64,000 bases of DNA, taken from the NCBI RefSeq assembly GCF_003573695.1, contig NW_020621936.1, positions 13,268,001 through 13,332,000 of the forward strand, read 5' to 3'. Under the pieces are notes generated by a model, which did no database searches, had not been told where the DNA came from, and worked only from the letters and a program-made list of their open reading frames with translations. This DNA comes from Papaver somniferum. Its lineage: Eukaryota > Streptophyta > Magnoliopsida > Ranunculales > Papaveraceae. Positions 1 through 11,231 of this stretch are shown piece by piece (position 1 is the stretch's first letter; each line of letters starts with the position of its first letter). The position numbers and the translations under genes are program-made.

Positions 1-103
1 CACCAAGGAAATCAAGCATTTGGATGAGAAGCTACGAAGTTTTTTTTATTTTGTAATCCATATGCATTGATGGTTTTGTCACTAAATTTGAAAAGGGGGA
101 GAT
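1..103 (+). mobile_element. 3' internal tail and polypurine tract of a Ty1/copia element
   Basis: This non-coding stretch ends in a purine-rich run (aaaaggggga, 91-100) directly before an LTR that starts TGTTAGAG, the usual position of a copia polypurine tract. The same tail, with the same words around 'ttttgtaatccatatg', occurs at 60170-60267 before another LTR of this family. The rest of this copy lies to the left of the window. Confidence 0.75.
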
Positions 104-1773
104 TGTTAGAGAAGTTATCGGTCGAACTCGCAATCATTGTTATCTCAAGCTTGTTTGTCAAGTTTAGTTGTCAAAACTATAAGTCTTGATTTCTAGTCTA
201 CGTACGATTAAGTCTTGGACTAGGATAGATTGTCTACTTGAGCTTTACAATGCACGAAGTTCATCAATTGAAGACGAAGAACTACTAAGGGGAGCTTGTG
301 GAACTTCATCAACAAAAGGTATGTGGAGACTTGAACTCATCTATCACTCAGAAGTCTAATTTTATTCTATCTCCTATTGAGAAGGAAGTCATATAGCTAT
401 ATAGACTTTACTTTATACACATTTGATATTTTGAGCTGAGTTTAACTCGCTTACATATTTTTCGAAATATGTGTTGGTAAGCTTTTGCTTTAGCCAAATT
501 CATCTTTTATTCTTTACGTCAAAAGATGATCATGTGAAAATCGTCTGGTAACATCTTACATGATTTGTATGAGATAGTCATTTGATGTAGACTCAGAATG
601 TTTCGTATTGATTATTTGATCACTTGAAAATTGCTTTGAAGCTCATATTTTGTATGAGACAGCTATTCACGTCTTACAAGAATGTTTCAATGATCAAAAT
701 GGAGTTTAGGACAATTAACCTTTGATTGGATATAGCATAGTATGTGTACTGTTGTAAATATACTCCAAGTCTGGGAATTGAGTATGCATACCCGTATGCG
801 TACTGATTCAACAATTAAAGTCCTGGAACTATAGTATGCATAACCGTATGCGTACTGATTTCAACTGAGGTCGGCCGTGAACGACAATTTGCGTACCCTT
901 TTGCATACTGGAAAACAAGACCAAGTCCGAGAACTTAGGTATGCGTACCTGTTTACATTCCTGAGTGGGTTAATTTCTAAAATCGGTTATGTATGTATAC
1001 ATACTCATGAACTAATACATTTATATATTAAGGAATGCATATTTGCAAACCGTGGCTATAATGTTCATGAATCGATTCAAGTGAATCAAAACTGATTTTC
1101 CTTCAATTATATTTTTCGTACTTCTATGAGAATATAAACAATTGAACAACTCAATAACTAGTTTTATTTGAGTCATTTGAACTAGTTGTGATTAATATGA
1201 ACAAGGTTGATATGAAAGTGTTCATATGTCTAACTTCGGTTAGCTATTGTTGAGCCAACCAAGTATACATGTTTAGATACGGTTACCTATATCTAAACGA
1301 AGGTACATTTCACATGTGCGTAACAAGCTAAGATAATCTAATGGTTGAAAGATATTATCTTGAATCTAATCATATTTTCATCTAACGGTGAATGTTGAAT
1401 GCTTTATTACCAAGGTAACATTGATTGCAGACCCTGATTTGAAGACTATATAAGGGAGAATTCTAGCAACTGGGAAACCTAATCCCCAAACCTTTTGGGT
1501 GATACTAGTTACGACTAGAGTCGATTCTCCTTTAACCTAGATTTTTCTAAAACCATTATAGGTTAACGACTTAAAGAATTCATTGGGATTCTGATAGCGA
1601 GACCCAACTATTTTCTCTGTAGTTGTGTGTTCTGATCTTACTTTCTTTTATCGTATTGAGTACTATCTTCTATAATATTTTCTCGATATTTAATCTTCGA
1701 TAGGTAAGATAAAAACTAATCAAAAAGCTATTCGTCTCATTCTTTGTGATTCCACAATATCTTGTTTCGCTTA
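104..1773 (+). repeat. Copia LTR, 3'-truncated copy (K1)
   Basis: The LTR begins TGTTAGAG immediately after a polypurine tract. It matches the LTR copies at 1774-4249 and 61148-63607 along its length, including the 'ggtatgtggagac' block, a cluster of GTAC-rich inverted motifs (783-955) and a TATA box at 1447-1454. It stops abruptly at 1773, where a second LTR of the same family begins. Roughly its last 800 bases are missing here. They could lie to the right of the inserted copy, outside what I can assign. Reading frames inside it, such as 877-1095, are not genes. Confidence 0.8.
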
Positions 1774-4249
1774 TGTTACACCGTTCCTCAATCGAACTCA
1801 CAAGCGTTGCTATCTCAAGATTGTTTGTCAAGTTTAGTTGCCAAAACTATAAGTCTTGGTTTCATGTCTACTTATAGTGATGTATCATACTAGGATAGTA
1901 AGTGTAGTTGAGATTTAGACTCCACGATGTTCATCGACTGAAGACGAAGAACTACACAGGGGAACTTGTGGAACTTCATCGACCAAAAGGTATGTGGAGA
2001 CCTGAACTTATCTATCACTCAAAAGTCTATATATTATATCTCATATTTTGAGACAAAAAGTCGTATTAATATATAGACTTCACTTATACACATTTGATAT
2101 TTCGGACCGAGTTTATCTCGCTTATCTATTTCTTGAAATTTGTTTTGGTAAGCTTTCTCTTCGACCAAGTTCATCTTTTACTTTTGACGTAAGTCAAAAG
2201 ATGATCATATAAAAATCACCTTGTAAAATCTTCTATGATTTGTGTGATACAAATACAATCATTTGATTTGATGTGGTTTCATATTGTTATATTTCAATAA
2301 CTTGTAAATCGCTTTGATGTTAATAGTTCGTGAATAACAACTATTGTCATCCTCTAATAAAGTTTCAATGATTGAAATGAGGGTTTAAAGTATATACCCA
2401 AGATTGGATATGAACATAATATGTGTATTCACATTTTTGTAAAGTCCAAACCATGAACCATGGTATGCATACCCGTAGGCGTACTGGCTGGTTATGGAAA
2501 TCCGGAGACCAAGTATGCGTACACGTACGCGTACTAATATCTGCTGGAGTTTGGAGGTGTACCAAGTATGCGTACTCGTCTACGTACTGGTTAAACCCAA
2601 ACTCAGTCCGTCTACTTAAGTACGCGTACCCGTTGGCATACTTCAGTAGGTTATATTCTAAAGTCGATTTGCTCATGAACAATACATTTAATAAACTAAG
2701 AAATGCAAGCTTTGCAAACCGTGGCTATAATGTTCATGAAACGATTCAAGTGAATCAAAATCGATTTTTCTTCGATTGTGAGAATATAAACAATCGAATA
2801 ACTCTCTTACTAGTTTCATTTTAGTCATTTGAACTAGTTATGTAAAAGATGAATCAGGTTGATATGAAAGTGCTCATATGGCTAATCTTCGTTAACCACC
2901 GTTGAACCAACTTAGTGTACATGTGTGGGTATCGTTACCTTTACCTAAATTCCGGTGCATTTCATTTGTATGTAACAAGCTAAGATTCGATCTAACGGTT
3001 TAAATATATTAGCTTGAATCTTATCAGGTTTTCATCTCACGGTGAATATTGAATGATTTGTTACTAAGCTAACATTGATTGCAAACCCTGATTTGAAATC
3101 TATATAAAAGAGAACTCTAGCAACTGGGAAACCTAATCCCCACACCTCCTGTGTGATACTAGTTGCTTAAGATAAAGTCGATTCTCCTTTAACCTTAGGT
3201 TTTTCACGAAACCCTGTAGTTTAACGACTTAAAGACTTCACTGGGATTGTAATGCGATACCCAAATATTTTCTCTGTAGTTGCGTGTTTGACCTTGATGT
3301 TTTTTATCATGATTGAGTACTATCTTCTTTAATATTTGCTCGATATTCATCTCCGATAGGCAAGATAAAAAAAGTAGTCACAAACATCTTCGCCTCATCG
3401 TTTGTGATTCCACACTATCTTGTTTCGTTAATATATTAAGATTATTGTGAGGTGATTCATAATACTAGGCTTTTCTTCGGGAATATAAGTCTGGTTTATT
3501 AATTGGTTCATGTTCACCTTGATCTATCAAAAGACGGAACAAAACACGTAGGTTTATTTGTGGGAGACATATTTATCTATTCAATAGACTTTTCTGTGTG
3601 ATACAGATTTATTTATCAAGTCTTCGACTTTGGTTCGTAGCAACTCTTAGTTGTGGGTGAGATCATCTAAGGAATCAAGTGAGCAGAATCCGGCGTGGTT
3701 CAAGAGGCATACGGAACGCTATTGTATTTTGATCAGTGTGAGATTGATTAGGGTTCAACTGCATTCCAGTTCTAAGTTAGCTTGTAGTAGGCTAGTGTCT
3801 GTAGCGGCTTAGTATAGTGTGATGTTCAAATTTGGACTAGGTCCCGGGGTTTTTCTGCACTTGCAATTTCCTAGTTAACAAAATTTCTGGCGTCTGTGTT
3901 ATTTCTTTTCCGCATTATATTTATTTATATACTAGAAATATCACAGGTTGTGCATTAATTTCAATCAGTTCTTGTATCCAACCTTTGGGTTGTTGAGTGA
4001 ATTTATTGACACTTGAACATTGGTCTTTGGTACCGTTCAAGTTAATCTCTCTATATTCAATCAAGCTCACAAATTCCCATTTGTTTGAGTATGGATTGGG
4101 TTGAGGGATTGATATATAAAACTCTTTCTATACTTTTCTTAAGATTGAGTCTAACTGTTTAGTTGATTTTCATGAAAGTATATTGGATTTTGTCCATACA
4201 GATTGCTAATCGAAATATTGGGTGAGGTTGTTAGACCCCCGCTTTTTCA
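1774..4249 (+). repeat. Copia 5' LTR, full length (K2, 2476 bp)
   Basis: It starts TGTTACACC and ends TTTTTCA, followed two bases later by a Met-type primer site, so this is a 5' LTR. A TATA box (tatataaaag, 3101-3110) lies about 1.15 kb before the LTR end. Four GTAC-rich inverted boxes lie at 2460-2645. The matching copy at 61148-63607 is 2460 bp, giving a consistent family length. It interrupts the LTR at 104-1773, so K2 is the younger insertion. Its own 3' LTR is not found downstream, because the element is cut off about 400 bases into its internal region. Confidence 0.85.
3101..3110 (+). promoter_or_regulatory. TATA box of copia LTR K2
   Basis: The sequence tatataaaag stands at the same place as tatataaag in the LTR at 61148-63607 (62466-62474) and tatataag in K1 (1447-1454). 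In all three it is followed by a conserved 'gagaactctag'-type block. Position and conservation suggest the core promoter that drives the retrotransposon RNA. The start site itself is not known. Confidence 0.6.
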
Positions 4250-4251
4250 AT

Positions 4252-4266
4252 TGGTATCAGAGCAGG
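4252..4266 (+). promoter_or_regulatory. Primer binding site, initiator-Met tRNA type
   Basis: TGGTATCAGAGCAGG lies two bases after the LTR end. TGGTATCAGAGC is the classic plant copia primer site, complementary to the 3' end of initiator methionine tRNA. In the related copy near the window end, the same position (63610 onward) reads TGCTATCCGAG and is therefore damaged. Confidence 0.85.
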
Positions 4267-4315
4267 AAAACACGTTTAAGACCTTAAAAGTCTGTGTTTG
4301 TAGCGATCTGACTTT

Positions 4316-4637
4316 ATGGACAGTAGTGCCATCTCAATAAACGCACCACCAGATCCAGGGATTCCAGAATTTTCTTCCATGACTGATTTAATAAAATTTG
4401 TAGAAGAAATTCTATCAAAACCTCCTTCAAGTTTAAAATCCCTTGAAGTGTTTTCATGGCTTGAAAAGAAACTGGAAAGCTTATCTCTTGATGTTGATTA
4501 ATATCTCCAGAAAGAGAAAGAATATCTTGATAGGCTGAATCAAGTTATGATGAATAATTTCCATGTTGAGGTTGATATTGATTTACTAATCAGTCAGAGC
4601 CATTATTCTTTCCTGAGAGTATTTATATAGTGTTTGG
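4316..4637 (+). pseudogene. Copia gag, 5' fragment
   Basis: The reading frame starts with ATG at 4316, about 50 bases after the primer site, and runs 61 codons to a TAA at 4499-4501. Related-looking coding continues to about 4637. The start region matches that of the gag near the window end (63674 onward), which continues into the conserved copia gag words around 'GSNYLWW'. This copy diverges after about 12 codons, contains stops, and is cut off near 4640 by gypsy LTR sequence. In an intact element gag forms the particle that packages the element RNA; this fragment cannot. Confidence 0.55.
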
Positions 4638-5694
4638 TAAGTCTAGAGTAAGGGACAGAGAGATTGGGAGAGTTTCAGAGCATCTGAAAGTCGAGATAAT
4701 CGAGTTGCAGAAGACCACCATTTATGCTGCTGCTGCGAAGAACACGAAGAACAAAGAATAATGGCTCATAACTCCGTATAATCTCGCCATAACTTGGTAT
4801 TATCCTTCACTGCCATATTAAGGAAATATTTTCTTATTCTTCTCTTTCTTACGTCCCACTTGCAGCGTACACACTCCATCTCGCTGAGTCATCGATACAG
4901 ATTGAGTAACTCTCGTTACAGCCACACTCCGGTCTTCAGAGAACACGGGAAAAGAAATGAACATCCTGAGATAATTCACGATATTCTCACTTCACCGTTT
5001 TCCTCCACGCGTGTACGTATTGCTCTGATTGTTTCAATCCAATGATGCAGTCAATTCTAACCAAATCTAACAACCATACCTTCCCTGTTTGGTACGTCTA
5101 AGTCATCCCAGAAAATCCCAGCCATTGAATCTCTTTGTTTCCCGATCAAAATGCAAACCCTAAATCTTGCTGCCATGAATATCTTTTTTTTTTCTTCCGT
5201 GTGTCCTGTTTTCTCCTCGATGATTATCTGGTTCAACTGGACTGAATCCAACACCTTTACCACGTATGTTAATCCCAATACAACCTCCCCACACGATTTC
5301 AGACGTTGAGTCTCATTGTAACTCTTCCGCAAATCCGAACCAAAACATGTTGCGAGTCTGCAACAGTTTCCCGCCAAAACCAAAATTCAAACAAAAAAGA
5401 TGGTGTGCCCTTAGCCAAATACGGTGTGTGAATAGCAAATGGGTGTTGTGGACAAACATGGGTTTTGTGGAAAAATGGGCTACACATAACCGAGGGTGAC
5501 ACATAGAAAAAGTGGGGGTCCGTATAACAAATGTCCTCCCGGGGTGCTCCGAGCAACTTTTCGAGCCGAATTTTCCAACAATGTTTATTTCCAAAAAATA
5601 CCTACAAACACAAAAAACACCATAATAAGTACGAAATCGAGTACTAACAATACAGAACATTGAGGAAAAATTAGACACATAAATGTGTTTATCA
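4635..5694 (-). repeat. Inverted, eroded gypsy LTR beginning at 5694 (minus), with a short forward piece at its left end
   Basis: Read on the minus strand from 5694, the sequence begins TGAT and matches the first few hundred bases of the Athila-type LTRs at 6947 and 16256, including the block 'aaaattcggctcgaaaag'. The match decays but continues past 'ggtgttggattc' (about 5250). At 4635-4755 a piece similar to the same LTR (compare 7660-7780: 'gagattgggagag', then GCT repeats) lies in the forward orientation. The unit is therefore a rearranged relic and not a simple solo LTR. The sequence immediately right of 5694 is the truncated gag of the Tat-type element, so this LTR truncates that element. 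No ORF within it looks real. Confidence 0.6.
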
Positions 5695-6946
5695 CTTGAC
5701 GAGACAAGCAGCAAATGGTGAGGTCAAGAAGGACAACCCTTCAGACCTCGCCGATGCTAATGATGCTATTGCAGCCATCCTGAAAACCCAAGAGACACAG
5801 GATAAGAGAATGATGAAATTAGAAAGGCGCAATAGAAAGCAGGAACGGAGAAACCACAGGCTAAAACGCAAAGTAACAAAGAAGGTACCACTCACCACCA
5901 TTGAAGAAATCCTAGAGGAGGAAAACCCTTTCGAGCATCTGCAAGACAACGAACGAATTAACATCCCTGACACCTCGAACGAGGAAACATCGGATCAATT
6001 TCCTAAGGGAAGTAGAGGTGTGCCCGACCACGAGGATAGTCTATCCGAAGGGTCATCAGATGTTGATCCCAAACATAGACGAAACAAAAACCAAATCGAC
6101 GAAGTAAATATTGACTACGAGACCGAGCATCTCGCAGCCACAAACCCTAAACGAGGGGAGAACTCGAGGTCAACTCGCTCTAAGATTGTGTCATACGTTG
6201 AACAATCGGACGATGACTCGGGGATATCAAGGCATCGTCCCCATGAACCATCTTTCTCGCCCGAGAGAGATCTGGGAAGAAGAAAGAAGGCCGAAACCAG
6301 GCGAAATGAGGATGAACTCCAAGCCCGAGTCAACCGAATCGAGGCAATGTATAGAGAATCTACAGGCAAGCAGGAGAATAAGAAGTTGGCAGTAGTCATG
6401 CAAGAAGCAGGACAATCTCCCTTATCCGAAAATCTATTAAGATTGTCATTCCCCAGGAAATGCTCCTTACCGGTGTTCACTCCCCCTTTCACAGGAACAG
6501 GAGATGCAATTGAGCACCTTAGAACTTATCGTATGACACTGACCCAATGGGACCACTACGATGTGGTGTTGTGTAAATTTTTTCCGGCTATTCTAAGAGA
6601 TGAAGCCCTATTATGGTATACCAATCTACCCAAAGGCTCAGTCAAGTCGTTTGCTCACCTATCCGAGCTGTTTTTAGAAACATATATTCATAAAAGTCGA
6701 ATCCGACCAGAAGTTGATGCACTGTTTCAAATATCTAGATGACCGGACGAGTCGCTTCGTTCCCTGGTGACACGATGGAGAAAACTATGTGCTGAGATCG
6801 GAAAGGTCCCTGAAGACTATGCGATCTTAGGTTTCAAGAATAGTCTTAGAAAGACAGACCCCCTTTTTGTCCGCATGTATGAGGCCATGCCAAAAAGCTT
6901 GGGCAAATTAAGAGAAATCCAAGAGGACTACATAGACTTGGAGGAA
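5695..6946 (+). pseudogene. Gag of Tat-type element, N-terminal part (interrupted)
   Basis: The frame is open from the left border (no ATG; it enters from deleted sequence) to a TGA at 6740-6742, and then continues in the same frame to 6946. An acidic and basic low-complexity N-terminal half (5760-6400) precedes a retrotransposon gag domain with the typical words 'DEALLWYTNLP' (about 6600-6640) and 'PDESLRSLVTRW' after the stop. The TGA stands where CGA (Arg) would fit, a C-to-T change at a CpG. At 6946 the frame is broken by the Athila-type element. It resumes at 17828 in the same phase once one target copy is counted. Confidence 0.8.
6942..6946. repeat. Target site duplication AGGAA (left copy)
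   Basis: AGGAA immediately precedes the 5' LTR (TGAT, 6947), and the same five bases follow the 3' LTR at 17823-17827. Five bases is the usual staggered cut of gypsy integrases. The match proves both borders of the nested element. Confidence 0.95.
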
Positions 6947-8496
6947 TGATAGGCACATTTTTGTGTCTAATTTGTCCTCAATGTCCGTATTGTTGGAACT
7001 CTATTTTTGTACTAATATTGTGTTTTTATGTATTTTTAGGAAATAAACATTTTTGGAAAATTCGGCTCGAAAAGTTGATTTTGGCACCCCCGGAGGACAA
7101 GTGTTATTCAGACTTTCGCTTTTGGATAAGGGGTAACCTAATTACTAAGGGTCACCCCCAAGGCAGCTGCTATTCGCACTCCAGTTCTGGTTAAAGGGAG
7201 GACATCTTCTTCCCAAATTCAAAAACCAAAAATTGGCGGGAAAAATTGTTCTTGAACTGCTGTGACTAGGGTTGAGGATTTGAAGTTTTTCCAGTGAGAT
7301 TCAATGGCCCAAATTAAATGGGTTTGTTCCTAGGGCCTAGATAGAGCTGGTATGGGTGTTGGATTCGGTCAAAATTGGTTAGATAACCGGTGGTAATCAA
7401 ATCAGGGAAGATATTCTAAAATAGGAAAATATTCTATTCTTGGAATTCTTGGATGGAAGAGACGTGCATGGGTTGATTTTATTGGCTGGAAACAATCCCT
7501 ACAGCTCAAGGATGATGCGTGAGAAGAGATAAAACAGGGAACAATCCGTAACAAATCAGAGAATTAAAGAAAAAATATTTCGGAATATTTTCTTTAATGG
7601 CCGGATATTCTTGGAATTATTACGAGGATTTGAGTGACCTGTTGTGTATAATAGGTCCCTAATGTCGAGAAGGAGGAGCTAGCAAAGTTTAGAGAGAATT
7701 GGGAGAGGTTTAGAGCACTACAGAGCAAGAAAATTGAAGTTGCAGAGATTCTGGTTCTGCTGCTGCTGCTGCTCGAGGAGGAAGAAGAAGAGGAAGAACA
7801 GACTACCAAAGGAAGTCGTTTACCAACAAAGACAACGACTGTCGTTCGTGGGTCATAGTTTTCCAACGACAACAACACTTTATCTCTATCGTTGATTCTG
7901 GACGCCTTTTGTGGGTCGCAGAATCCTATTTTATATCATTTTCTTGTCTTTCTCTTCATTGTAAAACACTTTTGAGCATCAATGAAATATTTTGAGAGGT
8001 TTTCCAACATGATGAGCGGCTAAAATACCTGGTGATTGAGGCAATGGAGGATCTATTCACTCATGTTTGATTGGTAATATTTTTATTTATAATTTCGTTA
8101 ATTATTTATTTTACTTAATTCACTTGGATAAAAATATAAAAAAGGGATAAAATGGTTGTCTTAATTATTTGTGAATCAGTTTGATGTTTTATGCTTAGAA
8201 TATATTCTTTGATAAATCATGCTTAAGGATTACAACTTAATATTTGGACACCTTTTAAATTAAAAAGTGATTTAATAAGAAAAAGAGCTTAATAATAATT
8301 TCTGAAATATTATTTATAACCAATCAACTTGAAGTAATAGTGAATCCTGAGCCTTAATCTTTCTAAAATCTTGACATTACTATTAATTTCCTTCATTTAT
8401 TTATTTGTTTAAATCTTAAAAAAAAAGAGTTACCTTCACAAGTTCGAAAAGAACCTGTTTTAAACACTATTACTACATCATTGAAAAATACCATCA
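6947..8496 (+). repeat. 5' LTR of Athila-type element (1550 bp)
   Basis: It starts TGATAGGCAC and ends ACCATCA, with the primer site seven bases downstream. A TATA-like TATAATA (7647-7653) lies in the same place as in the 3' LTR (16967-16973). A run of GCT repeats (about 7755-7785) gives Ser-rich minus-strand reading frames that are not genes. The U5 side is AT-rich. Compared with the 3' LTR it lacks one 'gtcaccccc'-type repeat near 7150 and has a shorter A-run near 8420. Confidence 0.93.
7647..7653 (+). promoter_or_regulatory. Putative TATA box of Athila-type LTR
   Basis: TATAATA occurs in both LTRs at equivalent positions (7647-7653; 16967-16973), followed by a purine-rich transcribed-looking region. 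It is the best core promoter candidate in this LTR. No start site can be read from sequence. Confidence 0.4.
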
Positions 8497-8502
8497 AATT
8501 TT

Positions 8503-8519
8503 TGGCGCCGCCGACGCGG
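8503..8519 (+). promoter_or_regulatory. Primer binding site, Asp-tRNA type (degenerate)
   Basis: TGGCGCCGCCGACGCGG lies six bases after the LTR end. Athila-type elements usually have TGGCGCCGTTGCC, complementary to the 3' end of plant Asp tRNA. The first eight bases fit and the rest has drifted. Confidence 0.7.
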
Positions 8520-9572
8520 ACCTGTGCTTAGGTAGAATTTTTTTTTAGGTTTATTATTTTTTTTTAGAATTGTTTGTTCCTTTTTACGTTTCTTTTTGTC
8601 TTTATTTTGCAGGTTCAAGTGAAAACTAAGGACTTGGAGAGGAAAAAGCTTAAAGCGAAAAGCGAAAAGAGAAGAAAATAGGACAATTTTAGGATTTAAT
8701 TTTTAATTCTTTTTGAGTGTGTGAGGAAAACTGTAATTTTATTTATTTTTATTTTTTTTCTTTTTGAACTTTAAATTGGACTGGACATTTGGACTTTAAT
8801 TTTTAAACCCTACGGAAGGGAACCCTTAAATACAAACTGTGTGCAGGGAAGGATGGTGATTACAATATCACCTCGGCCCCTCGGGTTCGCACACGGCATA
8901 GGAGTCGTGGCCCGAGTCGACGACAACGGTTCATCCCCCGTCTGGTACGGGAGGTAAGTCCAATCGAAACACTCGCGAATCCCCTGCAAGCGAGTTACTG
9001 TACTCCTTAAGGTGCTAATTGTTTGAGGACGAACCGGACTGTCTTTATTTTCCTAGTAAAGGGCAAGGCCTGGCCTAAACAAGATAAGGGTTCGGATTTC
9101 ATCACCGCTCCCTTCTTGCCCGCTTTAGGAGAACAAAACCTAACGCGAACCCAAGCTTTAAAATCTGATTAGAAAGACACCTATAGGGTATCGAGCTTGT
9201 TAGGAAAAAATTTCGAAGGATATTGGTTATTCTTTTAGCATACTTCAAAGTTCATGACGGTTTCTGTGAGTTGAATGCGTGACTGCGCCGCCTTGTACTG
9301 CGGTGAGGCCTTGGATATCAAAGATCCACTAAGCTTCCCTCGCCTCGATTCAACTTACTTTGACTCGGATTGATTCCAGAGGGGTTTTCTTAAATTGTAA
9401 CTAATTCCCTTTCAAGATATAGAATCTAGTCTAGAAACAATCTAAGTGAGCCATCATGCTTGTTGTTTGCTAGAAATATCTAGGTTTGCTGTGGTAAAGT
9501 CGAGTCAGCCTGTTGTGTGATTGCTAGAACCTTCCTGTTAGGATTTTTATTTCTTTTTGATTTTTTTAGTGT
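8520..9572 (+). other. Untranslated leader of Athila-type element
   Basis: About 1 kb lies between primer site and gag without a usable ORF. T-rich and A-rich at first, it becomes GC-richer from 8820 ('cacctcggcccctcggg', then 'gaatcccctgcaagcgag'). A GGTAAGT near 8951 and a T-rich stretch ending TTTTTTTAG just before the gag ATG (9573) could be splice signals of a leader intron; this is inference only. Nothing else recognisable. Confidence 0.6.
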
Positions 9573-11231
9573 ATGCCCGATTTTGTTAATAGGGCTTGGA
9601 AAAGAGATACTCTAGGTCGATTAATTAGCGGAAAACCTAGTAGTTCTTATGATATAAGCAGAGAGCTCGAAGATTGTTCTTTTGAGAGCCCTGTTTTTGG
9701 AAACTTCAGTTTTAAGAATCTGTCTCTTCGTGAGGAAAGTACCCCTAGTACTTCTGTTGTGCCAGCGATGGAAACTTTGAAAGATTACATGTTCCCAACT
9801 AGGTCCAACCGAGCTTCGTGCATTAAATTGCCAGCCACTACGGCTAATTTCGAGATAAAACCTAGTATTCTTCAGATGATCCCTATATTCTTAGGAAAAG
9901 ATGATGAGAACCCTTATTTCCATATTAGGGACTTTGAGGAAATTTGTGGGACAATTAGAATAAAAGACCTTACTGATGAAGTCTTGAAACTTAAGATGTT
10001 TCCCTTTTCCTTGAGAGATAAAGCCAAGACCTGGCTGAACAACCTACCATCTGAATCCATAGAAACATGGCAGGAACTTATCGCTGCCTTCTATATGAAG
10101 TTCTACCCTAAGCATAAAACTGCAACTGTTAGGCAGAAAATTAGTGCTAATGTGCAACAAGAGGGAGAGTCTCTTTATAGATTTTTAGAGAGATTCAATA
10201 ATATCCTATCTCAGTGTCCTCATCATGGATTTGATAAGATGAAACTAGTACAAATTATTTATGATGGTTTAGACTATTCGACCAAAGCCATGGTTGAGTC
10301 TATGTGCGCTGGTGAGTTCACTAGTAAAAATGCTAATGATGCTTTTACCTTCTTAGAAGTTATCGCTGAAAAATACCAACAGTGGGAATCTTGTGTTGAA
10401 CCCCCTAAAATACTCTTGGTCAATAAAAGTAGCACCAATATGGTAGATACGAGTTTTGCGTCTGATGCTAAGTTTGCTGCTTTGTCTAGAAGGTTAGAGG
10501 CTTTGGAAATGGGTCAGTCTAAAAATAGGTCCCTTGTTGAACCTAATAGAGCCTCTCAAGTCTCTAGTTGTGGAATAAATCCCGATAATTCATTTTGGGA
10601 AGGTCAGGTTAGTGAAGAGCAAGCTCATGCTGTCTATAACAAAGCTAGGTTTGAGAACCGTCAGAAGATTGACCCATACTCAGAGACCTACAATCCTGGT
10701 TGGAGAAACCATCCTAATTTTTCTTGGTCTAAGGGTCAGAATCAAGGACAGTCTAGTAATTCTCAGCCTCCCCCAGGATTTGGTTTTAAGAACTTTTTGG
10801 GTCAAACCCAGTTTCAGAACACTTCCGAGAAAAAGATCTCTGCCTTAGAGGAAAATCTCATAATGCTATCAAAGAACCACATGAGCTTTCAACAAGAAAC
10901 TAGGCAAGAATTGAAGGATAATTCTCAAAGTCTTGCCGAATTAAAACTTCAAGTAGGACAAATAGCTAAGTTTATAAGTGGGAGAGAAGATGGAAAGTTC
11001 CCTAGTCATACTGAGCCTAATCCCAAAGGGGAGAAATCGTACAATCATGTGAATGCTGTCACAACCCTTAGGAGTAGAAAGAAAGTAGACAACAAGGTTT
11101 CCATGCCTGATAGTGAACATGTTGTAGTTCACCCGTCTGAACCAGAGAATGAAGAGACTGATAGAGTCTCTAAAGAGACCAATGAGGGTCATGTTGAGTC
11201 TGATTTTGTTCCCAGAGCCCCATTCCCATGA
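9573..11231 (+). pseudogene. Gag of Athila-type element (552 codons, nearly intact)
   Basis: Gag is the structural protein of the retrotransposon particle. The ATG at 9573 follows a T-rich tract. The gag core lies at about residues 100-270, with 'FSLRDKAKTWLNNLP' and 'FYMKFYP' as typical words. It is followed by a Gln/Asn/Pro-rich segment and a predicted helix-rich C-terminus. The frame ends in TGA at 11229-11231, but the same frame continues without a break into protease, and a CGA codon would fit there. The stop is therefore probably a C-to-T mutation in a single gag-pol frame rather than a natural gag terminus. It is marked pseudogene because the element is broken downstream; gag itself could still be translated. 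Confidence 0.85.

Noticed and set aside
2365..2824. Overlapping frames on both strands (105 and 133 codons)
   Set aside because: They lie in the GTAC-rich palindromic part of a copia LTR; the mirrored frames come from the inverted motifs and are not conserved in other LTR copies.
7594..7878. Minus-strand Ser-rich frame, repeated at 16914-17198
   Set aside because: Lies in both LTRs and reflects GCT/GAA repeats read backwards; no start context or family.
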